64,000 bases of DNA from Oscarella lobularis (lineage: Eukaryota > Porifera > Homoscleromorpha > Homosclerophorida > Oscarellidae), in contig NC_089193.1 of the NCBI RefSeq assembly GCF_947507565.1, forward strand, positions 1,608,325 through 1,672,324, given 5' to 3'. Position 1 is the first letter of the stretch, and each line of letters starts with the position of its first letter. Both the position numbers and the translations under genes were made by a program. Positions 43,401 through 58,400 of the stretch are shown here, piece after piece. The notes under the pieces were generated by a model. The model saw nothing but the letters and a program-made list of their open reading frames with translations. It had not been told where the DNA came from and did no database searches.

Positions 43401-46400
43401 ACGTTCAACAGAAAACAGAAAACAGATTGAGACCTACAACAGAAAACAGAAAACATTGAGTACCTACAACAGAAAAAGAAAACAGATTGAGTACACTGTA
43501 CCTACAACAGAAAACAGATTGAGTACCTTCAACAGAAAACATAATGAGTACCTTCAACAGAAAACATATTGAGTACCTTCAACAGAAAACAGAAAACATA
43601 TTGAGTACAGTACCTTCAACAGAAAAATATTGAGTACCTTCAACAGAAAACATATTGAGTACGTTCAACAGAAAACAGATTGAGTACCTTCAACAGAAAA
43701 CATATTGAGTACGTTCAACAGAAAACATAATGAGTACCTTCAACAGAAAACATATTGAGTACCTTCAACAGAAAACGTAATGAGTACCTTCAACAGAAAA
43801 CGTATTGAGTACCTTCAACAGAAAACAGAAAACATATTGAGTACCTACAACAGAAAACAGAAAACATATTGAGTACGTTCAACAGAAAACATATTGAGTA
43901 CGTTCAACAGAAAATATAATGAGTACCTTCAACAGAAAACATTGAGTACCTTCAACAGAAAACATAATGAGTACCTTCAACAGAAAACATAATGAGTACC
44001 TTCAAAAGAAAACATACTCAACCTTCAACAGAAAACGTAATGAGTACCTTCAACAGAAAACGTATTGAGTACCTACAACAGAAAACAGAAAACATATTGA
44101 GTACGTTCAACAGAAAACATATTGAATACGTTCAACAGAAAACATAATGAGTACCTTCAACAGAAAACATAATGAGTACCTTCAACAGAAAACATATTGA
44201 GTACCTTCAACAGAAAACAGAAAACATATTGAGTACCTTCAACAGAAAACATAATGAGTACCTTCAACAGAAAACATATTGAGTACCTTCAACAGAAAAC
44301 AGAAAACATATTGAGTACAGTACCTTCAACAGAAAAATATTGAGTACCTTCAACAGAAAACATATTGAGTACCTTCAACAGAAAACGTAATGAGTACCTT
44401 CAACAGAAAACGTATTGAGTACCTACAACAGAAAACAGAAAACATATTGAGTACGTTCAACAGAAAACATATTGAATACGTTCAACAGAAAACATATTGA
44501 GTACCTTCAACAGAAAACGTAATGAGTACCTTCGACACAAAACGTATTGAGTACCTACAACAGAAAACAGAAAACATATTGAGTACGTTCAACAGAAAAC
44601 ATATTGAATACGTTCAACAGAAAACATATTGAGTACCTTCAACAGAAAACATAATGAGTACCTTCAACAGAAAACATATTGAGTACCTTCAACAGAAAAC
44701 AGAAAACATATTGAGTGCAGTACCTTCAACAGAAAAATATTGAGTACCTTCAACAGAAAACATATTGAGTACCTTCAACAGAAAACATATTGAGTACGTT
44801 CAACAGAAAACGTAATGAGTACCTTCAACAGAAAACATATTGAGTACCTTCAACAGAAAACAGAAAACATATTGAGTACCTACAACAGAAAACAGAAAAC
44901 ATATTGAGTACGTTCAACAGAAAACATATTGAGTACGTTCAACAGAAAACATAATGAGTACCTTCAACAGAAAACATTGAGTACCTTCAACAGAAAACGT
45001 AATGAGTACCTTCAACAGAAAACAGAAAACATGTTGAGTACGTTTAACAGAAAACATAATGAGTACCTTCAACAGAAAACATAATGAGTACCTTCAACAG
45101 AAAACATATTGAGTACGTTCAACAGAAAACAGAAAACAGATTGAGACCTACAACAGAAAACAGAAAACATTGAGTACCTACAACAGAAAAAGAAAACAGA
45201 TTGAGTACACTGTACCTACAACAGAAAACAGATTGAGTACCTTCAACAGAAAACATAATGAGTACCTTCAACAGAAAACATATTGAGTACCTTCAACAGA
45301 AAACAGAAAACATATTGAGTACAGTACCTTCAACAGAAAAATATTGAGTACCTTCAACAGAAAACATATTGAGTACCTTCAACAGAAAACGTAATGAGTA
45401 CCTTCAACAGAAAACGTATGGAGTACCTACAACAGAAAACAGAAAACATATTGAGTACGTTCAACAGAAAACATATTGAATACGTTCAACAGAAAACATA
45501 TTGAGTACCTTCAACAGAAAACGTAATGAGTACCTTTAACAGAAAACGTATTGAGTACCTACAACAGAAAACAGAAAACATATTGAGTACGTTCAACAGA
45601 AAACATATTGAATACGTTCAACAGAAAACATATTGAGTACCTTCAACAGAAAACATATTGAGTACGTTCAACAGAAAACATAATGAGTACCTTCAGCAGA
45701 AAACATATTGAGTACCTTCAACAGAAAACGTAATGAGTACCTTCAACAGAAAACAGAAAACATATTGAGTACCTACAACAGAAAACAGCAAACATATTGA
45801 GTACGTTCAACAGAAAACATATTGAGTACGTTCAACAGAAAACATAATGAGTACCTTCAACAGAAAACATATTGAGTACCTTCAACAGAAAACAGAAAAC
45901 ATATTGAGTACAGTACTTTCAACAGAAAAATATTGAGTACCTTCAACAGAAAACATATTGAGTACCTTCAACAGAAAACGTAATGAGTACCTTCAACAGA
46001 AAACGTATTGAGTACCTACAACAGAAAACAGAAAACATATTGAGTACGTTCAACAGAAAACATATTGAATACGTTCAACAGAAAACATATTGAGTACCTT
46101 CAACAGAAAACGTAATGAGTACCTTCGACAGAAAACGTATTGAGTACCTACAACAGAAAACAAAAAACATATTGAGTACGTTCAACAGAAAACATATTGA
46201 ATACGTTCAACAGAAAACATAATGAGTACCTTCAACAGAAAACATAATGAGTACCTTCAACAGAAAACATATTGAGTACCTTCAACAGAAAACAGAAAAC
46301 ATATTGAGTACCGTACCTTCAACAGAAAAATATTGAGTACCTTCAACAGAAAACATATTGAGTACCTTCAAGAGAAAACATATAGTACGTTCAACAGAAA

Positions 46401-49400
46401 ACATAATGAGTACCTTCAACAGAAAACGTAATGAGTACCTTCAACAGAAAACATATTGAGTACCTTCAACAGAAAACAGAAAACATATTAAGTACCTACA
46501 ACAGAAAACAGAAAACATATTGAGTACGTTCAACAGAAAACATATTGAGTACGTTCAACAGAAAACATAATGAGTACCTTCAACAGAAAACATTGAGTAC
46601 CTTCAACAGAAAACGTAATGAGTACCTTCAACAGAAAACAGAAAACATGTTGAGTACGTTTAACAGAAAACATAATGAGTACCTTCAACAGAAAACATAA
46701 TGAGTACCTTCAACAGTAAACATTGAGTACGTTCAACAGAAAACAGAAAACAGATTGAGACCCACAACAGAAAACAGAAAACATTGAGTACCTACAACAG
46801 AAAAAGAAAACAGATTGAGTACACTGTACCTACAACAGAAAACAGATTGAGTACCTTCAACAGAAAACATAATGAGTACCTTAAAGGAAAACATATTGAG
46901 TACCTTCAACAGAAAACAGAAAACATATTGAGTACAGTACCTTCAACAGAAAACATATTGAGTACGTTCAACAGAAAACATAATGAGTACCTTCAAGAGA
47001 AAACATATTGAGTACCTTCAACAGAAAACGTAATGAGTACCTTCAGCAGAAAACGTATTGAGTACCTTCAACAGAAAACAGAAAACATATTGAGTACCTA
47101 CAACAGAAAACAGAAAACATATTGAGTACGTTCAACAGAAAACATATTGAGTACGTTCAACAGAAAACATAATGAGTACCTTCAACAGAAAACATTGAGT
47201 ACCTTCAACAGAAAACGTAATGAGTACCTTCGACAGAAAACGTATTGAGTACCTACAACAGAAAACAGAAAACATATTGAGTACGTTCAACAGAAAACAT
47301 ATTGAATACGTTCAACAGAAAACATATTGAGTACCTTCAACAGAAAACGTAATGAGTACCTTCGACAGAAAACGTATTGAGTACCTACAACAGAAAACAG
47401 AAAACATATTGAGTACGTTCAACAGAAAACATATTGAATACGTTCAACAGAAAACATAATGAGTACCTTCAACAGAAAACATAATGAGTACCTTCAACAG
47501 AAAACATATTGAGTACCTTCAACAGAAAACAGAAAACATATTGAGTACAGTACCTTCAACAGAAAAATATTGAGTACCTTCAACAGAAAACATATTGAGT
47601 ACCTTCAAGAGAAAACATATAGTACGTTCAACAGAAAACATAATGAGTACCTTCAACAGAAAACATAATGAGTACCTTCAACAGAAAACATATTGAGTAC
47701 CTTCAACAGAAAACAGAAAACATATTGAGTACAGTACCTTCAACAGAAAAATATTGAGTACCTTCAACAGAAAACATATTGAGTACCTTCAAGAGAAAAC
47801 ATATAGTACGTTCAACAGAAAACATAATGAGTACCTTCAACAGAAAACGTAATGAGTACCTTCAACAGAAAACATATTGAGTACCTTCAACAGAAAACAG
47901 AAAACATATTGAGTACCTACAACAGAAAACAGAAAACATATTGAGTACGTTCAACAGAAAACATATTGAGTACGTTCAACAGAAAACATAATGAGTACCT
48001 TCAACAGAAAACATTGAGTACCTTCAACAGAAAACGTAATGAGTACCTTCAACAGAAAACAGAAAACATGTTGAGTACGTTTAACAGAAAACATAATGAG
48101 TACCTTCAACAGAAAACATAATGAGTACCTTCAACAGAAAACATAATGAGTACCTTCAACAGAAAACATATTGAGTACCTTCAACAGAAAACAGAAAACA
48201 TATTGAGTACGTTTAACAGAAAACATAATGAGTACCTTCAACAGAAAACATATTGAGTACGTTCAACAGAAAACAGAAAACAGATTGAGACCTACAACAG
48301 AAAACAGAAAACATTGAGTACCTACAACAGAAAAAGAAAACAGATTGAGTACACTGTACCTACAACAGAAAACAGATTGAGTACCTTCAACAGAAAACAT
48401 AATGAGTACCTTCAACAGAAAACATATTGAGTACCTTCAACAGAAAACATATTGAGTACGTTCAACAGAAAACGTAATGAGTACCTTCAACAGAAAACAT
48501 ATTGAGTACCTTCAACAGAAAACAGAAAACATATTGAGTACCTACAACAGAAAACAGAAAACATATTGAGTACGTTCAACAGAAAACATATTGAGTACCT
48601 TCAACAGAAAACATTGAGTACCTTCAACAGAAAACGTAATGAGTACCTTTAACAGAAAACAGAAAACATGTTGAGTACGTTTAACAGAAAACATAATGAG
48701 TACCTTCAACAGAAAACATAATGAGTACCTTCAACAGAAAACATATTGAGTACGTTCAACAGAAAACAGAAAACAGATTGAGACCTACAACAGAAAACAG
48801 AAAACATTGAGTACCTACAACAGAAAAAGAAAACAGATTGAGTACACTGTACCTACAACAGAAAACAGATTGAGTACCTTCAACAGAAAACATAATGAGT
48901 ACCTTCAACAGAAAACATATTGAGTACCTTCAACAGAAAACAGAAAACATATTGAGTACAGTACCTTCAACAGAAAAATATTGAGTACCTTCAACAGAAA
49001 ACATATTGAGTACGTTCAACAGAAAACGTAAAGAGTACCTTCAACAGAAAACGTATTGAGTACCTACAACAGAAAACAGAAAACATATTGAGTACGTTCA
49101 ACAGAAAACATATTGAATACGTTCAACAGAAAACATATTGAGTACCTTCAACAGAAAACGTAATGAGTACCTTTAACAGAAAACGTATTGAGTACCTACA
49201 ACAGAAAACAGAAAACATATTGAGTACGTTCAACAGAAAACATATTGAATACGTTCAACAGAAAACATATTGAGTACCTTCAACAGAAAACATATTGAGT
49301 ACGTTCAACAGAAAACATAATGAGTACCTTCAGCAGAAAACATATTGAGTACCTTCAACAGAAAACGTAATGAGTACCTTCAACAGAAAACATATTGAGT

Positions 49401-52400
49401 ACCTTCAACAGAAAACAGAAAACATATTGAGTACCTACAACAGAAAACAGCAAACATATTGAGTACGTTCAACAGAAAACATATTGAGTACGTTCAACAG
49501 AAAATATAATGAGTACCTTCAACAGAAAACATTGAGTACCTTCAACAGAAAACGTAATGAGTACCTTCAACAGAAAACAGAAAACATGTTGAGTACGTTT
49601 AACAGAAAACATAATGAGTACCTTCAACAGAAAACATAATGAGTACCTTCAACAGAAAACATATTGAGTACCTTCAACAGAAAACAGAAAACATATTGAG
49701 TACAGTACCTTCAACAGAAAAATATTGAGTACCTTCAACAGAAAACATATTGAGTACGTTCAACAGAAAACATAATGAGTACCTTCAACAGAAAACATAT
49801 TGAGTACGTTCAACAGAAAACATAATGAGTACCTTCAACAGAAAACATATTGAGTACCTTCAACGGAAAACGTAATGAGTACCTTCAACAGAAAACATTT
49901 TGAGTACCTTCAACAGAAAACAGAAAACATATTGAGTACCTACAACAGAAAACAGAAAACATATTGAGTACGTTCAACAGAAAACATATTGAGTACGTTC
50001 AACAGAAAACATAATGAGTACCTTCAACAGAAAACATTGAGTACCTTCAACAGAAAACAGAAAACATATTGAGTACAGTACCTTCAACAGAAAAATATTG
50101 AGTACCTTCAACAGAAAACATATTGAGTACGTTCAACAGAAAACGTAGAGAGTACCTTCAACAGAAAACGTATTGAGTACCTACAACAGAAAACAGAAAA
50201 CATATTGAGTACGTTCAACAGAAAACATATTGAATACGTTCAACAGAAAACATATTGAGTACCTTCAACAGAAAACGTAATGAGTACCTTTAACAGAAAA
50301 CGTATTGAGTACCTACAACAGAAAACAGAAAACATATTGAGTACGTTCAACAGAAAACATATTGAATACGTTCAACAGAAAACATATTGAGTACCTTCAA
50401 CAGAAAACATATTGAGTACGTTCAACAGAAAACATAATGAGTACCTTCAGCAGAAAACATATTGAGTACCTTCAACAGAAAACGTAATGAGTACCTTCAA
50501 CAGAAAACATATTGAGTACCTTCAACAGAAAACAGAAAACATATTGAGTACCTACAACAGAAAACAGCAAACATATTGAGTACGTTCAACAGAAAACATA
50601 TTGAGTACGTTCAACAGAAAACATAATGAGTACCTTCAACAGAAAACATTGAGTACCTTCAACAGAAAACGTAATGAGTACCTTCAACAGAAAACAGAAA
50701 ACATGTTGAGTACGTTTAACAGAAAACATAATGAGTACCTTCAACAGAAAACATAATGAGTACCTTCAACAGAAAACATATTGAGTACCTTCAACAGAAA
50801 ACAGAAAACATATTGAGTACAGTACCTTCAACAGAAAAATATTGAGTACCTTCAACAGAAAACATATTGAGTACGTTCAACAGAAAACATAATGAGTACC
50901 TTCAACAGAAAACATATTGAGTACGTTCAACAGAAAACATAATGAGTACCTTCAACAGAAAACATATTGAGTACCTTCAACGGAAAACGTAATGAGTACC
51001 TTCAACAGAAAACATTTTGAGTACCTTCAACAGAAAACAGAAAACATATTGAGTACCTACAACAGAAAACAGAAAACATATTGAGTACGTTCAACAGAAA
51101 ACATATTGAGTACGTTCAACAGAAAACATAATGAGTACCTTCAACAGAAAACATTGAGTACCTTCAACAGAAAACGTAATGAGTACCTTCAACAGAAAAC
51201 AGAAAACATGTTGAGTACGTTTAAGAGAAAACATAATGAGTACCTTCAACAGAAAACATAATGAGTACCTTCAACAGAAAACATATTGAGTACGTTCAAC
51301 AGAAAACAGAAAACAGATTGAGACCTACAACAGAAAACAGAAAACATTGAGTACCTACAACAGAAAAAGAAAACAGATTGAGTACACTGTACCTACAACA
51401 GAAAACAGATTGAGTACCTTCACAGAAAACATATTGAGTACCTTCAACAGAAAACAGAAAACATATTGAGTACAGTACCTTCAACAGAAAAATATTGAGT
51501 ACCTTCAACAGAAAACATATTGAGTACCTTCAACAGAAAACGTAATGAGTACCTTCAACAGAAAACGTATTGAGTACCTACAACAGAAAACAGAAAACAT
51601 ATTGAGTACGTTCAACAGAAAACATATTGAATACGTTCAACAGAAAACATAATGAGTACCTTCAACAGAAAACATAATGAGTACCTTCAACAGAAAACAT
51701 ATTGAGTACCTTCAACAGAAAACAGAAAACATATTGAGTACAGTACCTTCTAACAGAAAACACATTCACTTCCTTCAACAGAAAACATATTGAGTACCTT
51801 CAACAGAAAACACATTGAGTACCTACAACAGAAAACACATTGAGTACCTACAACAGAAAACACATTCAGTACCTTCAACAGAAAACATATTGAGTACCTT
51901 CAACAGAAAACACATTGAGTACCTACAACAGAAAACACATTGAGTACCTTCAACAGAAAACATCATGAGTACCTTCAACAGAAAACATATTGAGTACAGT
52001 ACCTTCTAACAGAAAACACATTCACTTCCTTCAACAGAAAACATATTGAGTACCTTCAACAGAAAACACATTGAGTACCTACAACAGAAAACACATTGAG
52101 TACCTACAACAGAAAACACATTCAGTACCTTCAACAGAAAACATATTGAGTACCTTCAACAGAAAACACATTGAGTACCTACAACAGAAAACACATTGAG
52201 TACCTTCAACAGAAAACATCATGAGTACCTTCAACAGAAAACATATTGAGTACCTTCAACAGAAAACATATTGAGTACCTTCAACAGAAAACAGAAAACA
52301 TATTGAATACGTTCAACAGAAAACATATTGAATACCTTCAACAGAAAACAAAATGAGTACCTTCAACAGAAAACATATTGAGTACCTTCAACAGAAAACG

Positions 52401-55400
52401 TAATGAGTACCTTCAACAGAAAACGTATTGAGTACCTACAACAGAAAACAGAAAACATATTGAGTACGTTCAACAGAAAACATATTGAATACGTTCAACA
52501 GAAAACATAATGAGTACCTTCAACAGAAAACCTAATGAGTACCTTCAACAGAAAACATATTGAGTACCTTCAACAGAAAACAGAAAACATATTGAGTACG
52601 TTTAACAGAAAACATAATGAGTACCTTCAACAGAAAACATATTGAGTACGTTCAACAGAAAACAGAAAACAGATTGAGACCTACAACAGAAAACAGAAAA
52701 CATTGAGTACCTACAACAGAAAAAGAAAACAGATTGAGTACACTGTACCTACAACAGAAAACAGATTGAGTACCTTCAACAGAAAACATAATGAGTACCT
52801 TCAACAGAAAACATATTGAGTACCTTGAACAGAAAACAGAAAACATATTGAGTACAGTACCTTCAACAGAAAAATATTGAGTACCTTCAACAGAAAACAT
52901 ATTGAGTACCTTCAACAGAAAACATATTGAGTACGTTCAACAGAAAACGTAATGAGTACCTTCAACAGAAAACATATTGAGTACCTTCAACAGAAAACAG
53001 AAAACATATTGAGTACCTACAACAGAAAACAGAAAACATATTGAGTACGTTCAACAGAAAACATATTGAGTACGTTCAACAGAAAACATATTGAGTACCT
53101 TCAACAGAAAACATTGAGTACCTTCAACAGAAAACGTAATGAGTACCTTTAACAGAAAACAGAAAACATGTTGAGTACGTTTAACAGAAAACATAATGAG
53201 TACCTTCAACAGAAAACATAATGAGTACCTTCAACAGAAAACATATTGAGTACGTTCAACAGAAAACAGAAAACAGGTTGAGACCTACAACAGAAAACAG
53301 AAAACATTGAGTACATACAACAGAAAAAGAAAACAGATTGAGTACACTGTACCTACAACAGAAAACAGATTGAGTACCTTCAACAGAAAACATAATGAGT
53401 ACCTTCAACAGAAAACATATTGAGTACCTTCAACAGAAAACAGAAAACATATTGAGTACAGTACCTTCAACAGAAAAATATTGAGTACCTTCAACAGAAA
53501 ACATATTGAGTACGTTCAACAGAAAACGTAAAGAGTACCTTCAACAGAAAACGTATTGAGTACCTACAACAGAAAACAGAAAACATATTGAGTACGTTCA
53601 ACAGAAAACATATTGAATACGTTCAACAGAAAACATATTGAGTACCTTCAACAGAAAACGTAATGAGTACCTTTAACAGAAAACGTATTGAGTACCTACA
53701 ACAGAAAACAGAAAACATATTGAGTACGTTCAACAGAAAACATATTGAATACGTTCAACAGAAAACATATTGAGTACCTTCAACAGAAAACATATTGAGT
53801 ACGTTCAACAGAAAACATAATGAGTACCTTCAGCAGAAAACATATTGAGTACCTTCAACAGAAAATGTAATGAGTACCTTCAACAGAAAACATATTGAGT
53901 ACCTTCAACAGAAAACAGAAAACATATTGAGTACCTACTACAGAAAACAGCAAACATATTGAGTACGTTCAACAGAAAACATATTGAGTACGTTCAACAG
54001 AAAACATAATGAGTACCTTCAACAGAAAACATTGAGTACCTTCAACAGAAAACGTAATGAGTACCTTCAACAGAAAACAGAAAACATGTTGAGTACGTTT
54101 AACAGAAAACATAATGAGTACCTTCAACAGAAAACATAATGAGTACCTTCAACAGAAAACATATTGAGTACCTTCAACAGAAAACAGAAAACATATTGAG
54201 TACAGTACCTTCAACAGAAAAATATTGAGTACCTTCAACAGAAAACATATTGAGTACGTTCAACAGAAAACATAATGAGTACCTTCAACAGAAAACATAT
54301 TGAGTACGTTCAACAGAAAACATAATGAGTATCTTCAACAGAAAACATATTGAGTACCTTCAACGGAAAACGTAATGAGTACCTTCAACAGAAAACATTT
54401 TGAGTACCTTCAACAGAAAACAGAAAACATATTGAGTACCTACAACAGAAAACAGAAAACATATTGAGTACGTTCAACAGAAAACATATTGAGTACGTTC
54501 AACAGAAAACATAATGAGTACCTTCAACAGAAAACATTGAGTACCTTCAACAGAAAACGTAATGAGTACCTTCAACAGAAAACAGAAAACATGTTGAGTA
54601 CGTTTAACAGAAAACATAATGAGTACCTTCAACAGAAAACATAATGAGTACCTTCAACAGAAAACATATTGAGTACGTTCAACAGAAAACAGAAAACAGA
54701 TTGAGACCTACAACAGAAAACAGAAAACATTGAGTACCTACAACAGAAAAAGAAAACAGATTGAGTACACTGTACCTACAACAGAAAACAGATTGAGTAC
54801 CTTCAACAGAAAACATATTGAGTACCTTCAAAAAAAACAGAAAACATATTTAGTACAGTACCTTCAACAGAAAAATATTGAGTACCTTCAACAGAAAACA
54901 TATTGAGTACCTTCAACAGAAAACGTAATGAGTACCTTCAACAGAAAACGTAATGAGTACCTTCAACAGAAAACGTATTGAGTACCTACAACAGAAAACA
55001 GAAAACATATTGAGTACGTTCAACAGAAAACATATTGAATACGTTCAACAGAAAACATAATGAGTACCTTCAACAGAAAACATAATGAGTACCTTCAACA
55101 GAAAACATATTGAGTACCTTCAACAGAAAACAGAAAACATATTGAGTACAGTACCTTCTAACAGAAAACACATTCACTTCCTTCAACAGAAAACATATTG
55201 AGTACCTTCAACAGAAAACACATTGAGTACCTACAACAGAAAACACATTGAGTACCTACAACAGAAAACACATTCAGTACCTTCAACAGAAAACATATTG
55301 AGTACCTTCAACAGAAAACACATTGAGTACCTACAACAGAAAACACATTGAGTACCTTCAACAGAAAACATCATGAGTACCTTCAACAGAAAACATATTG

Positions 55401-58400
55401 AGTACCTTCAACAGAAAACATATTGAGTACCTTCAACAGAAAACAGAAAACATATTGAATACGTTCAACAGAAAACATATTGAATACCTTCAACAGAAAA
55501 CAAAATGAGTACCTTCAACAGAAAACATATTGAGTACCTTCAACAGAAAACGTAATGAGTACCTTCAACAGAAAACATAATGAGTACCTTCAACAGAAAA
55601 CGTATTGAGTACCTACAACAGAAAACAGATTGAGTACCTTCAACAGAAAACATAATGAGTACCTTCAACAGAAAACATATTGAGTACCTTCAACAGAAAA
55701 CAGAAAACATATTGAGTACAGTACCTTCAACAGAAAAATATTTAGTACCTTCAACAGAAAACATATTGAGTACCTTCAACAGAAAACATATTGAGTACGT
55801 TCAACAGAAAACGTAATGAGTACCTTCAACAGAAAACATATTGAGTACCTTCAACAGAAAACAGAAAACATATTGAGTACCTACAACAGAAAACAGAAAA
55901 CATATTGAGTACGTTCAACAGAAAACATATTTAGTACGTTCAACAGAAAACATAATGAGTACCTTCAACAGAAAACATTGAGTACCTTCAACAGAAAACG
56001 TAATGAGTACCTTCAGCAGAAAACAGAAAACATGTTGAGTACGTTTAACAGAAAACATAATGAGTACCTTCAACAGAAAACATAATGAGTACCTTCAACA
56101 GAAAACATATTGAGTACGTTCAACAGAAAACAGAAAACAGATTGAGACCTACAACAGAAAACAGAAAACATTGAGTACCTACAACAGAAAAAGAAAACAG
56201 ATTGAGTACACTGTACCTACAACAGAAAACAGATTGAGTACCTTCAACAGAAAACATAATGAGTACCTTCAACAGAAAACATATTGAGTACCTTCAACAG
56301 AAAACAGAAAACATATTGAGTACAGTACCTTCAACAGAAAAATATTGAGTACCTTCAAGAGAAAACATATTGAGTACCTTCAACAGAAAACGTAATGAGT
56401 ACCTTCAACAGAAAACGTAAAGAGTACCTTCAACAGAAAACGTATTGAGTACCTACAACAGAAAACAGAAAACATATTGAGTACGTTCAACAGAAAACAT
56501 ATTGAATACGTTCAACAGAAAACAGATTGAGTACCTTCAACAGAAAACATAATGAGTACCTTCAACAGAAAACATATTGAGTACCTTCAACAGAAAACAG
56601 AAAACATATTGAGTACAGTACCTTCAACAGAAAAATATTTAGTACCTTCAACAGAAAACATATTGAGTACCTTCAACAGAAAACATATTGAGTACGTTCA
56701 ACAGAAAACGTAATGAGTACCTTCAACAGAAAACATATTGAGTACCTTCAACAGAAAACAGAAAACATATTGAGTACCTACAACAGAAAACAGAAAACAT
56801 ATTGAGTACGTTCAACAGAAAACATATTTAGTACGTTCAACAGAAAACATAATGAGTACCTTCAACAGAAAACATTGAGTACCTTCAACAGAAAACGTAA
56901 TGAGTACCTTCAGCAGAAAACAGAAAACATGTTGAGTACGTTTAACAGAAAACATAATGAGTACCTTCAACAGAAAACATAATGAGTACCTTCAACAGAA
57001 AACATATTGAGTACGTTCAACAGAAAACAGAAAACAGATTGAGACCTACAACAGAAAACAGAAAACATTGAGTACCTACAACAGAAAAAGAAAACAGATT
57101 GAGTACACTGTACCTACAACAGAAAACAGATTGAGTACCTTCAACAGAAAACATAATGAGTACCTTCAACAGAAAACATATTGAGTACCTTCAACAGAAA
57201 ACAGAAAACATATTGAGTACAGTACCTTCAACAGAAAACAAAATGAGTACCTTCAAGAGAAAACATATTGAGTACCTTCAACAGAAAACGTAATGAGTAC
57301 CTTCAACAGAAAACGTAAAGAGTACCTTCAACAGAAAACGTATTGAGTACCTACAACAGAAAACAGAAAACATATTGAGTACCTTCAAAAAAAACAGAAA
57401 ACATATTGAGTACAGTACCTTCAACAGAAAAATATTGAGTACCTTCAACAGAAAACGTAATGAGTACCTTTAACAGAAAACGTATTGAGTACCTACAACA
57501 GAAAACAGAAAACATATTGAGTACGTTCAACAGAAAACATATTGAATACGTTCAACAGAAAACATATTGAGTACCTTCAACAGAAAACATATTGAGTACG
57601 TTCAACAGAAAACATAATGAGTACCTTCAGCAGAAAACATATTGAGTACCTTAAACAGAAAACGTAATGAGTACCTTCAACAGAAAACATATTGAGTACC
57701 TTCAACAGAAAACAGAAAACATATTGAGTACCTACAACAGAAAACAGCAAACATATTGAGTACGTTCAACAGAAAACATATTGAGTACGTTCAACAGAAA
57801 ACATAATGAGTACCTTCAACAGAGAACATTGAGTACCTTCAACAGAAAACGTAATGAGTACCTTCAACAGAAAACAGAAAACATGTTGAGTACGTTTAAC
57901 AGAAAACATAATGAGTACCTTCAACAGAAAACATAATGAGTACCTTCAACAGAAAACATATTGAGTACCTTCAACAGAAAACAGAAAACATATTGAGTAC
58001 AGTACCTTCAACAGAAAAATATTGAGTACCTTCAACAGAAAACATATTGAGTACGTTCAACAGAAAACATAATGAGTACCTTCAACAGAAAACATATTGA
58101 GTACGTTCAACAGAAAACATAATGAGTACCTTCAACAGAAAACATATTGAGTACCTTCAACGGAAAACGTAATGAGTACCTTCAACAGAAAACATTTTGA
58201 GTACCTTCAACAGAAAACAGAAAACATATTGAGTACCTACAACAGAAAACAGAAAACATATTGAGTACGTTCAACAGAAAACATATTGAGTACGTTCAAC
58301 AGAAAACATAATGAGTACCTTCAACAGAAAACATTGAGTACCTTCAACAGAAAACGTAATGAGTACCTTCAACAGAAAACAGAAAACATGTTGAGTACGT